A stretch of 37,632 bases of DNA from Armatimonadota bacterium (GCA_019136435.1 JAGVUD010000253.1:1-37632), one strand, 5' to 3'. Counted from the stretch's first letter, positions 16,948 through 28,052 are shown. Made by a program: numbers and translations. The notes: a model not told the origin generated them from the sequence alone.

Positions 16948-18636
16948 CTACTCGAGCACGACTTCGGCGCGCACAAACCCGGCCCGGTCGTGCCGCGCGG
17001 TCACGCGGACTGTCTGCCCAGGCTTTGCACGCAACACCCACTGCGCCTTCAGGCGCTCGTCGGTTGCGTCGGCAGCTCCGCCGTAAGGCGAAACGTTCTT
17101 GTACGCACGTCCCTCGAGCTGGCCCACCTCCTCGCGCAGCTTGCCGGTCTCCAGTGTCGCTCCTTCCGGGAGTTCAATCTCGACCACAACCTCTCGCGCG
17201 GCCTTGCGATCCAGCGCCTGCTTCGTCACGTACGTCGGCAGCCATCCCGTGTTGCTGACAACGAGCCGCACGAGATATGCGCCGCCGCCCAGCGATTGCG
17301 CCTCCAAGCGGTCGAGCTCCAGCTTCGGCGAGATGAGGCAGTGCCAGACGAGCCACTTCGGAAACTTCGATATCTCACGCTCAAGGAGGTGCGGCGGAGG
17401 ATTGCGGAAGGCGTAGAACATATCCCATCCGCCGAGTTCGATATCGCCGAGCTGCGGATGCTTGAACGGGTACCAGTCCACGAAGGCTTTGCCCTCGAGC
17501 GTCTCGTCGCTCCACTTCAGCATCTTCAGGTCGTCCTCGAACGGGTGCTCGCGCCACCAGTCTATGAGCTTGAACTCCTCGATGCCCGCCTCGCGCTGAG
17601 GCGACCAGATCTCCACCGTCCACGCAAACACGCCCCTGTGGTCGTAGAGCCAGTCGTCGGAAACGCCGGTGATCACCTCCTTCGGGTGATACCGGAAATC
17701 GTGATAGACGGACACATTGGGATATCCCGTAAGTTCGGTGCCTTTGTCGCCGATCTTCCTGTACGTCCACAAATCCTCGGCCGGAAACGTATCGTCATCC
17801 TGGGTGCCGTACGGGCGCAGAATCGCGCCGGCGTACGTGTGAAACGCGATGCCGCCGGTGATGTTCGGGTGATTGGCTGTGAATGCCACCTGCGCGCGCA
17901 CCTCCGGCTCGCTCGTGGGATACGGGCCGGCGCCGTTCTGCTCATGCTCCGTGCGCCAGTGCGAGGGGAAGTTGCGGTTCAGATCGAGGCGTTCTTTGTT
18001 CGGCTGCATGCGAACGGTGATGCCGTCCCAGTTGTCGAGCTTGCCCTCCGGGAGAATGCGGTAGTACGTGCCGCCCGTTTCGGTGGGGTCGCGGCGCACC
18101 ATCAGCCGCGGCTCTTCGGGGTGCGCCTTCCACGGCCCGTTCGGGTCTTTGATGCGCATCGATAGAAACCGCCCGTCGCCGTCGAGGTCTTCGCGCCGCA
18201 AGCCCTCGATGGGCTCCTCGTCGTAAGGATACGGGCGAGTGCTGGAGCGCAGAAACCTGGGCCGGTCCGACAGGAAGACCTCGGGCCCGTCGGGGTTGAC
18301 GCGCGGGATGACGTAGAACGCCCGGGTATCGAGGCAGCGCGTGATGTCAGGGTCCGTTCCGTAACCTTTGAGCAGCGTCCTGATGAAGAAGAGACACGCC
18401 ATGGATGCGGACACTTCGGTGGCGTGAATGTTGCCGTCCACCTCGAGGGCGGGCTTCTCGCTGTCGGGGCCCGTGGCGAAACGGGTGATGACCGCGCACC
18501 AGATGTCGCGCCCTTCGTGGCTCTTCCCGATGGACTCCAGCTTCATAAGGTCCGGGCGCTCGGCCGCCAGGGCGAAGAGCTGTTCGGTCAGTTCGGCGTA
18601 GCGGTAGTAGGTGTCGAATCGCAGGTTCTCGGGCAT
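16948..18636 (-). CDS. M14-family zinc carboxypeptidase
   Basis: 562 residues without a signal peptide, so probably cytoplasmic. Zinc ligands H71 and E74 are in GNIHATE, the third ligand H266 in GIAFHTYAG, the substrate-binding DLNRNFP includes R222, and the catalytic Glu E342 is in FAWTVEIWSP. The M14 domain fills about residues 8-400. A C-terminal beta-sandwich (about 430-562, with YLVRLVVSNTGWLPTYV) is probably an accessory domain. The Shine-Dalgarno site GGAGGAG is immediately upstream of the ATG. It removes C-terminal residues from peptides; specificity is unknown. It heads the short leftward pair with the DUF763 gene and diverges from aconitase across 150 bases. Confidence 0.92.
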   Translation of the reverse strand: MPENLRFDTYYRYAELTEQLFALAAERPDLMKLESIGKSHEGRDIWCAVITRFATGPDSEKPALEVDGNIHATEVSASMACLFFIRTLLKGYGTDPDITRCLDTRAFYVIPRVNPDGPEVFLSDRPRFLRSSTRPYPYDEEPIEGLRREDLDGDGRFLSMRIKDPNGPWKAHPEEPRLMVRRDPTETGGTYYRILPEGKLDNWDGITVRMQPNKERLDLNRNFPSHWRTEHEQNGAGPYPTSEPEVRAQVAFTANHPNITGGIAFHTYAGAILRPYGTQDDDTFPAEDLWTYRKIGDKGTELTGYPNVSVYHDFRYHPKEVITGVSDDWLYDHRGVFAWTVEIWSPQREAGIEEFKLIDWWREHPFEDDLKMLKWSDETLEGKAFVDWYPFKHPQLGDIELGGWDMFYAFRNPPPHLLEREISKFPKWLVWHCLISPKLELDRLEAQSLGGGAYLVRLVVSNTGWLPTYVTKQALDRKAAREVVVEIELPEGATLETGKLREEVGQLEGRAYKNVSPYGGAADATDERLKAQWVLRAKPGQTVRVTARHDRAGFVRAEVVLE

Positions 18637-18732
18637 GGTCTCCTCCTGAGGGTTTCAACTGCCCGCTTCGCGAAAGTGCCCCATCTGCCCTGCCAGACAT
18701 CCGGCAGCCCGCGCCGCTCTCCGTGCATCAGC

Positions 18733-18738
18733 TATAAT
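18733..18738 (+). promoter_or_regulatory. possible -10 element of the aconitase promoter
   Basis: A perfect TATAAT lies 48 bases before the aconitase ATG in otherwise GC-rich DNA. The expected -35 position has no good match, so the promoter would be weak or activator-dependent. Confidence 0.4.
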
Positions 18739-18786
18739 CCGCTCTGTTGACTAAGCCATCCGGCACTGGGAGAGAGGTACTATCTG

Positions 18787-21489
18787 ATGAGTGACAGCTT
18801 TGGCGCGCGCCGCACGATGGCCGTTGGAGGGAAAGACTACCACATCCACAGCCTCGAAGCCCTGCAGAGCGCCGGCGCAAGGCTGGAGCGCCTCCCCTAC
18901 TGCCTTCGCATTCTGCTGGAGAACCTGCTGAGGCACGAGGACGGCGTCACCGTCACGGAAAGCGACATCCGCGCGCTCGTGGACTGGGACCCCGCCGCAG
19001 TTCCGGCAAAGGAGATCTGCTTCTCGCCCGCGCGGGTGCTTCTGCAGGACTTCACAGGCGTTCCCTGCGTGGTGGACCTTGCGGCCATGCGCGACGCGAT
19101 GGCGCGGATGGGCGGCGACCCCGCGAAGATTGATCCGCTGCAGCCCGTGGAACTGGTGATAGACCATTCGGTGCAGATGGACGAGTTCGGCAGCCCGGAC
19201 GCTCTGGGGCGCAACGTGCAGATCGAGTTCGAGCGCAATCGCGAGCGCTATCAGTTTCTGAAATGGGGGCAGCAGGCGTTCGGCAACTTCCGGGTGGTGC
19301 CCCCGAGCACGGGCATCGTGCACCAGGTCAATCTGGAGTATCTGGCCCGGGTGGTCTTCTCGACGCCGCGGGACGGCTCAGCCCCCCTCGCCTACCCCGA
19401 CACAGTCGTCGGCACCGACTCTCACACAACGATGATCAACGGCCTGGGCGTGCTCGGATGGGGCGTCGGCGGCATCGAAGCCGAGGCGGCCATGCTCGGT
19501 CAGCCCATCTCGATGCTGATTCCGCAGGTTGTGGGCTTCCGGCTCTCGGGCCGTCTGCGCGAGGGCGTGACCGCCACCGATCTGGTGCTGACGGTGACGC
19601 AGATGCTGCGCGCTAAGGGCGTGGTGGGCAAGTTCGTGGAGTTCTTCGGCCCCGGGCTGGCATCGCTGCCGCTCGCCGACCGGGCGACACTCGCGAATAT
19701 GGCCCCGGAATACGGCGCGACCTGCGGCATCTTCCCGGTAGACGGCGAGACGCTCGCATATCTCAGGGCAACGGGGCGCCCGGACGAGCAGGTCGCGCTC
19801 ATCGAGGCGTATATGAAGGAGCAGGGGCTGTTCCATACGCCGGAGACGCCGCCCGCCCTCTATTCGGATGTTGTGGAACTGGATATGGGGAGCGTGGAGG
19901 CGAGCATCGCCGGGCCGCGCCGCCCGCAGGACAGAATCCCGCTGCCGCAAGCCCGCGAAGCATTCCGCGCGGCGCTGCCGCAACTGGCAGGGCCAGCAGG
20001 CGACAGGGACGCCGGAAAGCAGATCCCGGTGACTCTGGAGGGGCAGGAGCATACGCTTTCTCACGGCAGCATTGTCATTGCCGCCATCACGAGCTGCACG
20101 AACACGTCGAACCCGTCAGTGATGCTGGCAGCGGGGCTGCTGGCGAAGAAGGCCGTGGAGCGCGGCCTGCGGACGAAACCCTGGGTCAAGACGACGCTTG
20201 CTCCCGGCTCGCGGGTGGTTACGGAGTATCTCAGGCGCTCGGGGCTGGATACGTATCTGGACGCGCTGCGGTTCAACAACGCGGGATACGGGTGCGCAAG
20301 CTGCATCGGCAACTCCGGCCCACTGCCGGAGCCGGTCTCGAAGGCCATCGCGGATGGCAGTCTCGTCGCCTGCTCGGTGCTCTCCGGCAACCGGAACTTC
20401 GAGGGGCGCATCAGCCCGGAGGTCCGCGCGAACTATCTGATGTCGCCTCCACTGGTGGTTGCCTTTGCGCTTGCCGGGCGCATTGACATAGACCTGACAA
20501 CCGAACCGCTCGGCACGGACGGCGACGGTCAGCCGGTGTATCTGCGGGACCTCTGGCCGGGACGCGACGAGATCCGGGCGGCCGAGAACGCGATTTCGAG
20601 CGGCATGTTCCGCGAGACCTACGCGCAGATATTCGAGGGCGACGAGAACTGGAGAGGCATCGCGGCGCCGCGGGGAGCGCTGTTCGAGTGGGACCCGGAA
20701 TCGAGCTACGTGCGCAACCCGCCGTACTTCGACGCCATGCCCGTGGCGCCTCCTGACAGCACGGCGGACATCGCTGGCGCTCGCGCGCTGGCCTATCTGG
20801 GCGACAGCATCACGACCGACCATATATCGCCCGCGGGCTCGATACGGGCCGCCTCTCCCGCGGGAGCCTATCTGATGGAGCGCGGAGTTCAGCCGGGCGG
20901 GTTCAACTCGTACGGTTCGAGGCGGGGGAATCACGAGGTGATGGTTCGGGGCACGTTCGCCAACGTGCGCATCCGCAACAGGCTGGCGCCAGGCACGGAG
21001 GGCGGCTTCACGACGCACATTCCGTCGGGCGAGGTGATGACCATCTACGACGCCGCCGCCCGCTACGCAGCGGAAGGCGCCCCTCTGATCGTGCTGGCGG
21101 GAAAAGAATACGGTTCGGGATCGAGCCGGGACTGGGCCGCGAAGGGGCCGTATCTGCAGGGCGTGGGGGCGGTGCTGGCGGAAAGCTACGAGCGCATCCA
21201 CCGCTCCAACCTGATCGGGATGGGCATCGTTCCGCTGCAGTTTCAGCCGGGCGAGAGCGCTGAGTCGCTGGGGCTGACCGGGCAGGAGGAGTTCGACATC
21301 GTCGGGCTCTCAGAAGGGCTCGCGGCGGGCTTCGCTTCCGGACGCACGGTGCGCGTGCGGGCGAAGGCGGCGGACGCGGTGCGCGAGTTCACGGCAACCG
21401 CCCGCATTGACACGCCGAAAGAAGCCGACTACTACCGGCACGGCGGCATACTGCAGTACGTGCTGAGGCAGCTTCTGGGCGGCGGCTGA
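18787..21489 (+). CDS. acnA: aconitate hydratase, AcnA type
   Basis: 900 residues, full length for AcnA (about 890-910). The enzyme interconverts citrate and isocitrate in the TCA cycle with a [4Fe-4S] cluster. The cluster ligands are present: C437 in [10 protein letters not shown] and C503 and C506 in [12 protein letters not shown]. Other signatures include [49 protein letters not shown] and, in the C-terminal swivel domain, [37 protein letters not shown] and [20 protein letters not shown]. The start is ATG 18787, with GAGAGG about 9 bases upstream. It is a single-gene unit, convergent with lon and separated from it by only 14 bases. Confidence 0.97.
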   Translation: MSDSFGARRTMAVGGKDYHIHSLEALQSAGARLERLPYCLRILLENLLRHEDGVTVTESDIRALVDWDPAAVPAKEICFSPARVLLQDFTGVPCVVDLAAMRDAMARMGGDPAKIDPLQPVELVIDHSVQMDEFGSPDALGRNVQIEFERNRERYQFLKWGQQAFGNFRVVPPSTGIVHQVNLEYLARVVFSTPRDGSAPLAYPDTVVGTDSHTTMINGLGVLGWGVGGIEAEAAMLGQPISMLIPQVVGFRLSGRLREGVTATDLVLTVTQMLRAKGVVGKFVEFFGPGLASLPLADRATLANMAPEYGATCGIFPVDGETLAYLRATGRPDEQVALIEAYMKEQGLFHTPETPPALYSDVVELDMGSVEASIAGPRRPQDRIPLPQAREAFRAALPQLAGPAGDRDAGKQIPVTLEGQEHTLSHGSIVIAAITSCTNTSNPSVMLAAGLLAKKAVERGLRTKPWVKTTLAPGSRVVTEYLRRSGLDTYLDALRFNNAGYGCASCIGNSGPLPEPVSKAIADGSLVACSVLSGNRNFEGRISPEVRANYLMSPPLVVAFALAGRIDIDLTTEPLGTDGDGQPVYLRDLWPGRDEIRAAENAISSGMFRETYAQIFEGDENWRGIAAPRGALFEWDPESSYVRNPPYFDAMPVAPPDSTADIAGARALAYLGDSITTDHISPAGSIRAASPAGAYLMERGVQPGGFNSYGSRRGNHEVMVRGTFANVRIRNRLAPGTEGGFTTHIPSGEVMTIYDAAARYAAEGAPLIVLAGKEYGSGSSRDWAAKGPYLQGVGAVLAESYERIHRSNLIGMGIVPLQFQPGESAESLGLTGQEEFDIVGLSEGLAAGFASGRTVRVRAKAADAVREFTATARIDTPKEADYYRHGGILQYVLRQLLGGG

Positions 21490-21503
21490 CGCGGGAACGC
21501 GAG

Positions 21504-23906
21504 TCAGGCGGCCCGGCCGCCGGCTGCGCCGGACGGCTGGCAGAGAGCGATCGCGAGCACCTCGTCCATGTGCGAAACCATGCGCAGGTCCATTTCGGAC
21601 AGCACGTGCCCCGGAATGTCCTCGAGGTCCTTTTCGTTTTCTTTCGGGAAAATGACCGTACGTATGCCGGCTCGGTGAGCAGCCAGGGCTTTTTCCTTGA
21701 GGCCGCCGATGGGCAGTATCCGTCCGCGCAGGGTGATCTCTCCCGTCATGGCCACATCCTTGCGGACGCAGCGGCTGGTGAGCGCTGAAGCAAGCGCGGT
21801 GGCCATGGTGATGCCCGCCGAAGGGCCGTCCTTGGGGATGCCGCCGGCGGGAACGTGAATGTGAATGTCGGTGCGCGCCTGGAAGCTCTCGTCAATCCCC
21901 AGAAGAGCCGCCTTCGAGCGGACGTACGTGAGCGCCGCCTGAGCGGACTCTTTCATCACGTCGCCAAGCTGCCCGGTCAGGATGAGCCCCGGCTTTTCGC
22001 TGGCCACCAGTCCGACCTCGACCGTAATGATGTCGCCGCCGAACTCGGTGTAAGCCAGGCCGGTCGCAGTCGCAACCTCGTCGGCCTCCTCGGCCTTGCC
22101 GTACTGGTAGCGCCGCTGACCCAGGTACTTGTACACGTCTCTGGCGCGGACGATGACGCGGGACTTTCGGCCGGCGGCGATCATTCTGGCGACCTTGCGG
22201 CAGATGGAGGCGATTTCGCGCTCGAGGTTTCTGACGCCCGCTTCGCGGGTGAACTCGCGGATGATGCACAGGAGAGCATCATCGTCGAACTGCAGCTTCG
22301 AGCGGGTGATTCCGTGCTGCTTGAGCTGCTTGGGCACGAGGAAGCTCTTTGCAATCTGAAGCTTGTCGTCCTCGATGTAGCCCGCGAACGGGATCACTTC
22401 CATGCGGTCGCGCAGCGCGGGCGGCACGGTATCGAGCACGTTCGCGGTGGTGATGAACATCACGTCGCGCAGGTCGAATGGAACTTCGAGATAGTGATCG
22501 CTGAAGCTGTCATTCTGCTCGGGATCGAGCGCTTCCAGAAGCGCCGCGGAAGGGTCTCCCCGGAAGTCGGCGCCGATCTTGTCTATCTCGTCGAGCATGA
22601 AGACGGGATTGCGCGACCCGGCCTGCTTGATGCCCTGAATAATGCGCCCGGGCAGCGCGCCGACATACGTGCGCCTGTGTCCGCGCACCTCGGCCTCGTC
22701 CCGGACCCCGCCCAGCGAAATGCGTATGAACTTGCGCCCGAGCGCGCGCGCGATGGACTTGCCGATGGAGGTCTTGCCTACTCCGGGAGGGCCGGCAAAG
22801 CATAGGATGGGCCCTTTGAGGCGCCCCGCCAGCTTGCGCACCGCCAGGAATTCGAGAATCCGCTCTTTCGGTTTTGCGAGACCGTAGTGGTCCTCATCCA
22901 GAATCTCCTGGGCCTTGTCCACGTCCAGCCGATCCTCGGTGGCCTCATTCCACGGCAGCCCTATTAGCCAGTCGAGGTACGTGCGGATGACGACGCCCTC
23001 CGGCGCGGCATAGGGCATCTTCTCAAGCCGGTCCACCTCTTTTTCCGCGCGTGCCTCGACATCCTCGGGCATCTTTGCCAGAGCGATTTTCGCGCGGTAC
23101 TCCTCGATTTCGGTTGTGCGCTCATCGGCCTCGCCCAGCTCCTGCTGGATGGCCTTCATCTGTTCGCGGAGGAAGAACTCGCGCTGCGAGTCGCCCATCT
23201 CCTTCTCGACGCGAGAGCGGATGGTGCGCTGAATCTCGACGATCTCAAGTTCTTTCTTGAGAATGACCGACAGCTTCTCGAGCCGCTCCTGCACGGGCAG
23301 GGTTTCGAGAAGCTCCTGCTTTTCGTCCACCCTGAGGGCAAGATACGGGATGATGCTGTCGGCGAGTTTGCCCGGCTCGTCTATGTTGATGACGTTGATC
23401 AGCACTTCCGGCGGGATGTTGCGGCCGTTGTTGACGAGCTGGTCGAACTGCCCCGTTACGCTGCGCATGAGGGCTTCCAGGTCGAGCGAATGAGACTCCT
23501 CGGAGGGCAGTGGACGGGCTCGCACCTTGAAGTACGGCTCCACTCCCAGGTACTCCGTCACCTGCACGCGGGCTATGCCCTCGAGCATTACGCGAACGGT
23601 GCCATCGGGAATCTTGAGAATCTGGATGACCTCGGCGACCAGTCCGACGGTGTACAGATCGCCGGGTTCGGGGTCCTCCACCGTCATTTCGCGCTGAGCG
23701 ACGAGCAGGATGTAGCGGTTGCGCGCCATGGCCTCGTCGAGCGACCGAACCGACTTGTCGCGCCCGACAAAGAGCGGGAACAGCATGTGCGGGAAGTAGA
23801 CGTTGTCGCGCAGCGCAAGCAGCGGCAGCACGCGCGGCAGGCGGCGCGAGCCTGCTGTCTCCGCCGGTTCCTTCTTCGTCCTGTCAGATTTCTTTCGTTC
23901 GGCCAT
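21504..23906 (-). CDS. lon: ATP-dependent protease La (LonA)
   Basis: 800 residues. It has the N-terminal substrate-binding domain ([25 protein letters not shown], about 25-230), a coiled-coil stretch (about 235-310), an AAA+ module with Walker [10 protein letters not shown] and Walker [13 protein letters not shown], and the C-terminal peptidase with catalytic S696 in DGPSAGIT and K739 in GGLKEKAL. The dyad spacing of 43 matches E. coli Lon. It degrades damaged and regulatory cytosolic proteins. The tail beyond the peptidase ends in GRAA. The ATG has no obvious Shine-Dalgarno site; it lies 56 bases after clpX, so it is probably cotranscribed with the upstream chaperone/protease genes. Confidence 0.97.
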   Translation of the reverse strand: MAERKKSDRTKKEPAETAGSRRLPRVLPLLALRDNVYFPHMLFPLFVGRDKSVRSLDEAMARNRYILLVAQREMTVEDPEPGDLYTVGLVAEVIQILKIPDGTVRVMLEGIARVQVTEYLGVEPYFKVRARPLPSEESHSLDLEALMRSVTGQFDQLVNNGRNIPPEVLINVINIDEPGKLADSIIPYLALRVDEKQELLETLPVQERLEKLSVILKKELEIVEIQRTIRSRVEKEMGDSQREFFLREQMKAIQQELGEADERTTEIEEYRAKIALAKMPEDVEARAEKEVDRLEKMPYAAPEGVVIRTYLDWLIGLPWNEATEDRLDVDKAQEILDEDHYGLAKPKERILEFLAVRKLAGRLKGPILCFAGPPGVGKTSIGKSIARALGRKFIRISLGGVRDEAEVRGHRRTYVGALPGRIIQGIKQAGSRNPVFMLDEIDKIGADFRGDPSAALLEALDPEQNDSFSDHYLEVPFDLRDVMFITTANVLDTVPPALRDRMEVIPFAGYIEDDKLQIAKSFLVPKQLKQHGITRSKLQFDDDALLCIIREFTREAGVRNLEREIASICRKVARMIAAGRKSRVIVRARDVYKYLGQRRYQYGKAEEADEVATATGLAYTEFGGDIITVEVGLVASEKPGLILTGQLGDVMKESAQAALTYVRSKAALLGIDESFQARTDIHIHVPAGGIPKDGPSAGITMATALASALTSRCVRKDVAMTGEITLRGRILPIGGLKEKALAAHRAGIRTVIFPKENEKDLEDIPGHVLSEMDLRMVSHMDEVLAIALCQPSGAAGGRAA

Positions 23907-23962
23907 TGTGTGTGGCTGCCAGGCCTTTCCGTCTTTTCAACGATGCGCGGCCCGCCGGGCTT

Positions 23963-25231
23963 TCAGCTAGCCTGCCGGAGCTGGTCCGCGGTATAGATGT
24001 CCGGATCTCTGCGCTCGCGGACCGTCTCCCCGGTCACGACACAGCGCTTGATGCCGCTCAGCGAGGGGATCTCGTACATGATGTTGAGCATCACCTCTTC
24101 GATTATGGTGCGAAGGGCCCGGGCCCCCACCCCGCGCGTGAAGGCTTCGGCGGCAATGGCGTGGAGCGCATCCTCGGTGAAGACAAGCTCGACCCCGTCG
24201 AGGTCGAAGAACTTCTGGTACTGCTTCACGAGCGAGTTCTTCGGCTCGACCAGAATCCGCACCAGCGCCTCTTCGTCCAAACCACCCAGCGTGGCGACAA
24301 CCGGAAGCCTGCCTATGAACTCGGGAATCAGCCCGTATTTCAACAGGTCGTCCGGCATAACGTGCGCAAGCACTTCGCCGATGTCCCTGTCCTTCTTCGA
24401 CTCGACAGACGCGCGGAAGCCCAGGGATGTGTCACCGAGACGGCGCTCGATGATGCTCTCGAGCCCATCGAACGCGCCTCCGCAGATGAAGAGGATATTC
24501 GACGTGTCGAGCTGCACATAGTCCTGCTGCGGATGCTTGCGTCCGCCCTGCGGAGGAACGTTCGCCACAGTCCCCTCGATGATCTTGAGGAGCGCCTGCT
24601 GCACACCCTCACCCGACACGTCGCGCGTGATTGAGGGGTTGTCGGACCTGCGGGAGATCTTGTCAATCTCGTCTATGTAAACGATGCCGCGCTCCGCCGC
24701 TTTGATCGTGTTCTGGATGTTGTCGTGCGTATCGGCGGCCTGCAGCAGCTTGAGCAGGATGTTCTCGACGTCTTCGCCGACGTAGCCGGCTTCGGTGAGG
24801 CTGGTGGCGTCGGCAATGGCGAACGGGACCTTGAGAATCCGGGCGAGGGTCTGAGCCAGGAGAGTCTTCCCGCACCCCGTGGGGCCGATGAGCAGTATGT
24901 TGGACTTTGAGAGTTCGACATCCGATGCCGCCGCGGAGTTGATGCGCTTGTAGTGGTTGTAAACGGCGACCGCAAGGACGCGCTGCGCCTTCTGCTGCCC
25001 GACAACGTACTGCGACAGAATGCGGCAGATCTCCTTGGGCTTCGGCACGGAGGCGCCATCAATGACCTGGTCTTCCCTGCCGCCTTCGCCGCGCACGATT
25101 TCGTTGCACAGTTCGACGCACTCGAGACAGACCCCGCCGTACACCCCGAGTATGAGTTTCTTTACCTGTTCGCGAGGCTTCCCGCAAAGAGCGCATCGCG
25201 AGTCGTTACGATCCAGTCCGCTTCTGGCCAA
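23963..25231 (-). CDS. clpX: ClpX, ATPase and specificity subunit of ClpXP
   Basis: 422 residues, normal for ClpX. The N-terminal zinc-binding domain has C13, C16, C35 and C38 (CALCGK and CLECVELC). The AAA+ core has Walker A GPTGCGKT, Walker [11 protein letters not shown], the GYVG pore loop ([11 protein letters not shown]), sensor regions and the ClpP-binding IGF-type loop replaced by LGF (TSLGFRA). It unfolds substrates for ClpP. The start is TTG at 25231, with GGAGG (25237-25241) 5 bases upstream; the start codon ends a run of seven T (25230-25236), a slippery tract worth noting. It lies 115 bases downstream of clpP. Confidence 0.97.
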   Translation of the reverse strand: MARSGLDRNDSRCALCGKPREQVKKLILGVYGGVCLECVELCNEIVRGEGGREDQVIDGASVPKPKEICRILSQYVVGQQKAQRVLAVAVYNHYKRINSAAASDVELSKSNILLIGPTGCGKTLLAQTLARILKVPFAIADATSLTEAGYVGEDVENILLKLLQAADTHDNIQNTIKAAERGIVYIDEIDKISRRSDNPSITRDVSGEGVQQALLKIIEGTVANVPPQGGRKHPQQDYVQLDTSNILFICGGAFDGLESIIERRLGDTSLGFRASVESKKDRDIGEVLAHVMPDDLLKYGLIPEFIGRLPVVATLGGLDEEALVRILVEPKNSLVKQYQKFFDLDGVELVFTEDALHAIAAEAFTRGVGARALRTIIEEVMLNIMYEIPSLSGIKRCVVTGETVRERRDPDIYTADQLRQAS

Positions 25232-25346
25232 AAAAACCTCCCGGCTTGGTGAGACCCGGCGCCCGGAGGCAGGACCGGCCCTGTCTCGAGCTCGCCGGGG
25301 GCAGAACTGCGCAGTCCGGCGTTCAGACGCCTCTCATCGCAATGCG

Positions 25347-25934
25347 TCAGCGCGCCGCGCTGTCGAGCACTGCGTCAACGATGCCGTACTGCTTCGCTTC
25401 TTCACCCGACATGAAGTAGTCGCGATCGGTGTCCACGGCCACCTTCTCGACCGGCTGACCGGTGTGCTTCGACAGGATATCCTGCAGGATCTTCTTTGTA
25501 AGCAGGATCTCCTTCGCCATGATGTCAATATCCGACGGCGAACCGCGGAATCCCGCGCTGCCCTGATGGATCATGATGCGCGCATTGGCGAGAGCGTGCC
25601 GCTTCCCCTTCGCGCCCGCCGCAAGCAGCACGGCCGCCATGCTGCATGCCTGACCAAGGCAGATGGTGGCGACGTCGGGCTTGATCACCTGCATTGCATC
25701 GTAGATGGCCAGCCCCGAAGTCACAACGCCCCCCGGGGAGTTGATGTAGATGTCTACGTCCTTGTCCGGGTCCTCTTTCTCGAGGAAGAGGAGCTGCGCG
25801 ACGACAACGTTGGCGACGTCGTCGTCAATCGGGGTGCCGATGAACACAATCCGGTCCTTCAGCAGGCGGGAGTAGATATCGAAGGATCTCTCGCCGCGAG
25901 CGGTCTGTTCGATGACAAACGGCATCGGGATCAT
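25347..25934 (-). CDS. clpP: ClpP, proteolytic subunit of ClpXP
   Basis: From ATG 25934 the protein has 195 residues, and the catalytic triad falls at S98 (LGQACSMAA), H123 (RIMIHQ) and D172 (TDRDYFMS), the same numbers as in B. subtilis ClpP, which supports this start. The longer frame beginning at 25979 would overlap tig. AAGGAGG at the end of tig is 12 bases upstream. It forms the tetradecameric serine peptidase that works with ClpX. The loop after the catalytic His reads [11 protein letters not shown] rather than the common PLGGFQGQATD. Only 7 bases separate it from tig. Confidence 0.96.
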   Translation of the reverse strand: MIPMPFVIEQTARGERSFDIYSRLLKDRIVFIGTPIDDDVANVVVAQLLFLEKEDPDKDVDIYINSPGGVVTSGLAIYDAMQVIKPDVATICLGQACSMAAVLLAAGAKGKRHALANARIMIHQGSAGFRGSPSDIDIMAKEILLTKKILQDILSKHTGQPVEKVAVDTDRDYFMSGEEAKQYGIVDAVLDSAAR

Positions 25935-25941
25935 CGCGTTT

Positions 25942-27285
25942 TCAGGCCTCCTTGTCTTCGCCTTCGCTGTCCGATCCACCGGCTGCTTCTTCCGGTGCTC
26001 GGGTCACTTCTGTGATATTGGACGCGGCGCGCAAAAACTCGAGGGTCTTGGCTGTACGGCGCCTGCGCGCGAACATCGAGCGAGCGTCCGGAGACTGCAC
26101 GAAATCCATCATATCCTCGGATGGTTCGGCCTGCGCGGAGCGGAATCGCTCGATCTGCTCGTCTATCTCTTCTTCGGAAACTTCGATGTTCTCTTTGTCG
26201 GCAATCTCCCCGAGCACCAGCCCCACGCGGATCTCGTTGTCGGCGCGCCTCTGAAGCATCTCGCGGAACTGCTCTTCGGTCATCTGCAGGTCCTCGAGAT
26301 ACTGCTGGAAGGTGCGGCCCCTGTGCTCGAGGTCGTGGAGAATCTCCCGCGCCCTGCGCGCCGTCTCGCGCTGGTGGAGCTGGGGAGGATAATGAACCTG
26401 CGACCCCTCGACGATCTGCCGCAGGATGTCGTTCTCGACCTGGTCGTCGGCAAGCTGGGCGAATGCGCGGGCGGCGCTGGATGCGATTTCGGAGCGAAGC
26501 GCCTCGACAGACTCGTAGTCGCCCAGCGTCTTGACGAACTCGTCGGTCAGCTCGGGCCGGACCTGGCGGTAGGCCTGCGTGACACTGACATCTACGTGCG
26601 TCGTCTTTCCGGCGCGTTCGGTGTCGGCCCAGTCTTCGGGATAGCTGATGTCGAACCGCTTCGTCTCGCCGGCCTTCATCCCCGTGATGTTTGCGTCGAA
26701 ATCGGGGACATTCTCGCCGATGACGGCGGCGTTGTGCCCCTGATCGCCTTGCGGCGCCCCTTCATCGTCCAGTTCCTGGATGCCGACGAAGACGTAGTCG
26801 CCGTCCTCGACGGCGTCTTCTTTGGGTTCGAGCGTGGTATGCTCACGCAGCAGGCGGTCTATCTCGCCGTCAATGAGGTCATCTGTCACCGGCCGCGCCA
26901 CGCGCTCCACGTCGAGGCCGACATACTGCCCCAGTTCCACCTTGGGCGGGAACTGAAGCAGCGCCTTGAACTTGAGCCCCGACTCGGGCGAGCATTCGAG
27001 CACCTCGACGGAAGGATCGTCCCAGAGGTCCGTCTCCTGTTCTTTGAAAACCTCTTCCAGGGCGTCGGCCATGGCGTGGTCGTTTGCCAGGTTGGTGACC
27101 CGCTCGGGGTCGAGGTAGCGTTCGAGGACGTGCATGGGGGCCTTGCCCCGGCGGAACCCGGGCACCTCAGTGCGGCTGCCGAGTTCGGCCCTCGCCTTTG
27201 TGAGCGAGGCGGCGTACTGTCCGGGCTCGATCTGTATTTCGAGCGAGGCCAGGCACGGACTTATATCTTCACGAGTAACCTGCAT
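25942..27285 (-). CDS. tig: trigger factor, ribosome-associated chaperone and peptidyl-prolyl isomerase
   Basis: 447 residues from ATG 27285, with AGAGGA upstream; a longer open frame to 27375 has no support. The N-terminal ribosome-binding domain carries the signature GFRRGKAP (FRxGKxP). The PPIase domain is about 150-240 ([11 protein letters not shown] through FDISYPEDW), and the rest is the helical C-terminal arm, ending in an acidic tail. It meets nascent chains at the ribosome exit tunnel. It is the first gene of the leftward tig-clpP-clpX-lon run, a common bacterial arrangement. A strong terminator-like hairpin lies 50 bases upstream of its start. Confidence 0.95.
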   Translation of the reverse strand: MQVTREDISPCLASLEIQIEPGQYAASLTKARAELGSRTEVPGFRRGKAPMHVLERYLDPERVTNLANDHAMADALEEVFKEQETDLWDDPSVEVLECSPESGLKFKALLQFPPKVELGQYVGLDVERVARPVTDDLIDGEIDRLLREHTTLEPKEDAVEDGDYVFVGIQELDDEGAPQGDQGHNAAVIGENVPDFDANITGMKAGETKRFDISYPEDWADTERAGKTTHVDVSVTQAYRQVRPELTDEFVKTLGDYESVEALRSEIASSAARAFAQLADDQVENDILRQIVEGSQVHYPPQLHQRETARRAREILHDLEHRGRTFQQYLEDLQMTEEQFREMLQRRADNEIRVGLVLGEIADKENIEVSEEEIDEQIERFRSAQAEPSEDMMDFVQSPDARSMFARRRRTAKTLEFLRAASNITEVTRAPEEAAGGSDSEGEDKEA

Positions 27286-27334
27286 AGGAATCCTCTGGCT
27301 TGAGCAGTCTGCGCCCACCCCCCGGGCAATAACG

Positions 27335-27391
27335 AAAAAAACCTCGCCGCATCCGAACCTGAAGCCGACAGGCATTCGGAGACTGGCGAGG
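27335..27391 (-). terminator. compound hairpin with T7, between the tRNA genes and tig
   Basis: On the reverse strand CCTCGCC pairs with GGCGAGG (27385-27391 with 27342-27348). Inside, TCCGAA pairs with TTCGGA (27375-27380 with 27352-27357) and CCTG with CAGG (27369-27372 with 27358-27361) around a 7-base loop. Seven T follow (27341-27335). It reads as an intrinsic terminator for transcripts coming from the tRNA genes, but it ends only 50 bases before the tig ATG, so it could also be an attenuator. Confidence 0.75.
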
Positions 27392-27458
27392 CGAGAGCCG
27401 CAACCGGCGCATCAGGCCAGCAGAATGCTGATTCCCCGCGCCTTTTTCATCAGAAGTC

Positions 27459-27488
27459 AAAAAAACCCCAAACGCGGACAAATTCCGC
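27459..27488 (-). terminator. weak terminator-like element after tRNA-Leu
   Basis: On the reverse strand, 9 bases after the encoded CCA, GCGGA and TCCGC form a 5-bp stem with a 5-base loop, and seven T follow after an 8-base gap (GTTTGGGG). The gap between stem and T run makes this a poor terminator; it may be part of tRNA 3' processing. Confidence 0.3.
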
Positions 27489-27497
27489 CAGCATTCC

Positions 27498-27581
27498 TGG
27501 TGGGCGAGAGGAGACTTGAACTCCTACGCCTCGCGGCACCAGATCCTAAATCTGGCGTGTCTGCCATTCCACCACTCGCCC
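27498..27581 (-). tRNA. tRNA-Leu (anticodon TAG)
   Basis: The acceptor stem GGGCGAG/CTCGCCC closes a class II tRNA with a long variable arm (TGCCGCGAGGCGTA), anticodon loop TTTAGGA giving anticodon TAG, and T arm with GTTCAAGTC. The discriminator is A and the CCA end is encoded (27498-27500). It reads CUA and, by wobble, other CUN leucine codons. Confidence 0.95.
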
Positions 27582-27648
27582 AGGCAACCCGCGTTGGGCG
27601 CCCCGCGTTCGGCGGCCGCCGGACACGCGCGGGGCGCAAACTGGAGAA

Positions 27649-27721
<73 letters not shown>

Positions 27722-27901
27722 ACGGCCCAACCGGGCGCCGGGTTTAGCGGCGCTCGAACGGACTGAGCTGCCGGAGGCGGCCGCTGGCAACAATGCGCGT
27801 GGCGCATTAGCATAACGACGACAGCCATATGGCCGGCCTCGCTGCGTCTTTTCCTGACGCACAAGAAGCACCTGGGGCGCCTCCGGCAACGATGAACATT
27901 T

Positions 27902-27975
27902 CGCGCTTGGAGGGACTCGAACCCCCGACCCTCTGATCCGAAGTCAGATGCTCTAATCCACTGAGCTACAAGCGC
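27902..27975 (-). tRNA. tRNA-Arg (anticodon TCG)
   Basis: 74 bases with acceptor stem GCGCTTG/CAAGCGC, D arm AGCTCAGTGGATTAGAGC, anticodon stem TCTGA/TCAGA with loop CTTCGGA giving anticodon TCG, and T arm GGTTCGAGTCC. The discriminator is G and CCA is not encoded. It is the first of the three leftward tRNA genes, with a promoter about 41 bases upstream. Confidence 0.95.
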
Positions 27976-28015
27976 CCGACCGAGCCGCGGCGCCGTTACC
28001 CCTCGGGACTGTGCT

Positions 28016-28045
28016 AGTATATCAAAGAGCCATCGGCTTCGGCAA
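28016..28045 (-). promoter_or_regulatory. sigma70-type promoter of the tRNA genes
   Basis: On the reverse strand TTGCCG (28045-28040), an 18-base spacer and TATACT (28021-28016) precede tRNA-Arg by about 41 bases. It probably drives all three tRNA genes. Confidence 0.6.
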
Positions 28046-28052
28046 CAGCTTT

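Noticed and set aside
15778-18165. Open frame of 795 codons on the forward strand
   Set aside because: It lies opposite the DUF763 and M14 peptidase genes, both firmly identified; the translation has no recognisable motif.
21490-21503. Terminator between convergent acnA and lon
   Set aside because: Only 14 bases separate the stops and no hairpin with a T run is visible there.
25912-27303. Open frame of 463 codons opposite tig
   Set aside because: Shadow of the trigger factor gene; no Shine-Dalgarno site and no family features.
27792-27808. Inverted repeat AATGCGC-GTG-GCGCATT between tRNA-Lys and tRNA-Arg
   Set aside because: A 7-bp dyad with a 3-base loop and no T run; it could be a processing hairpin, but one such dyad in GC-rich DNA is not strong evidence.
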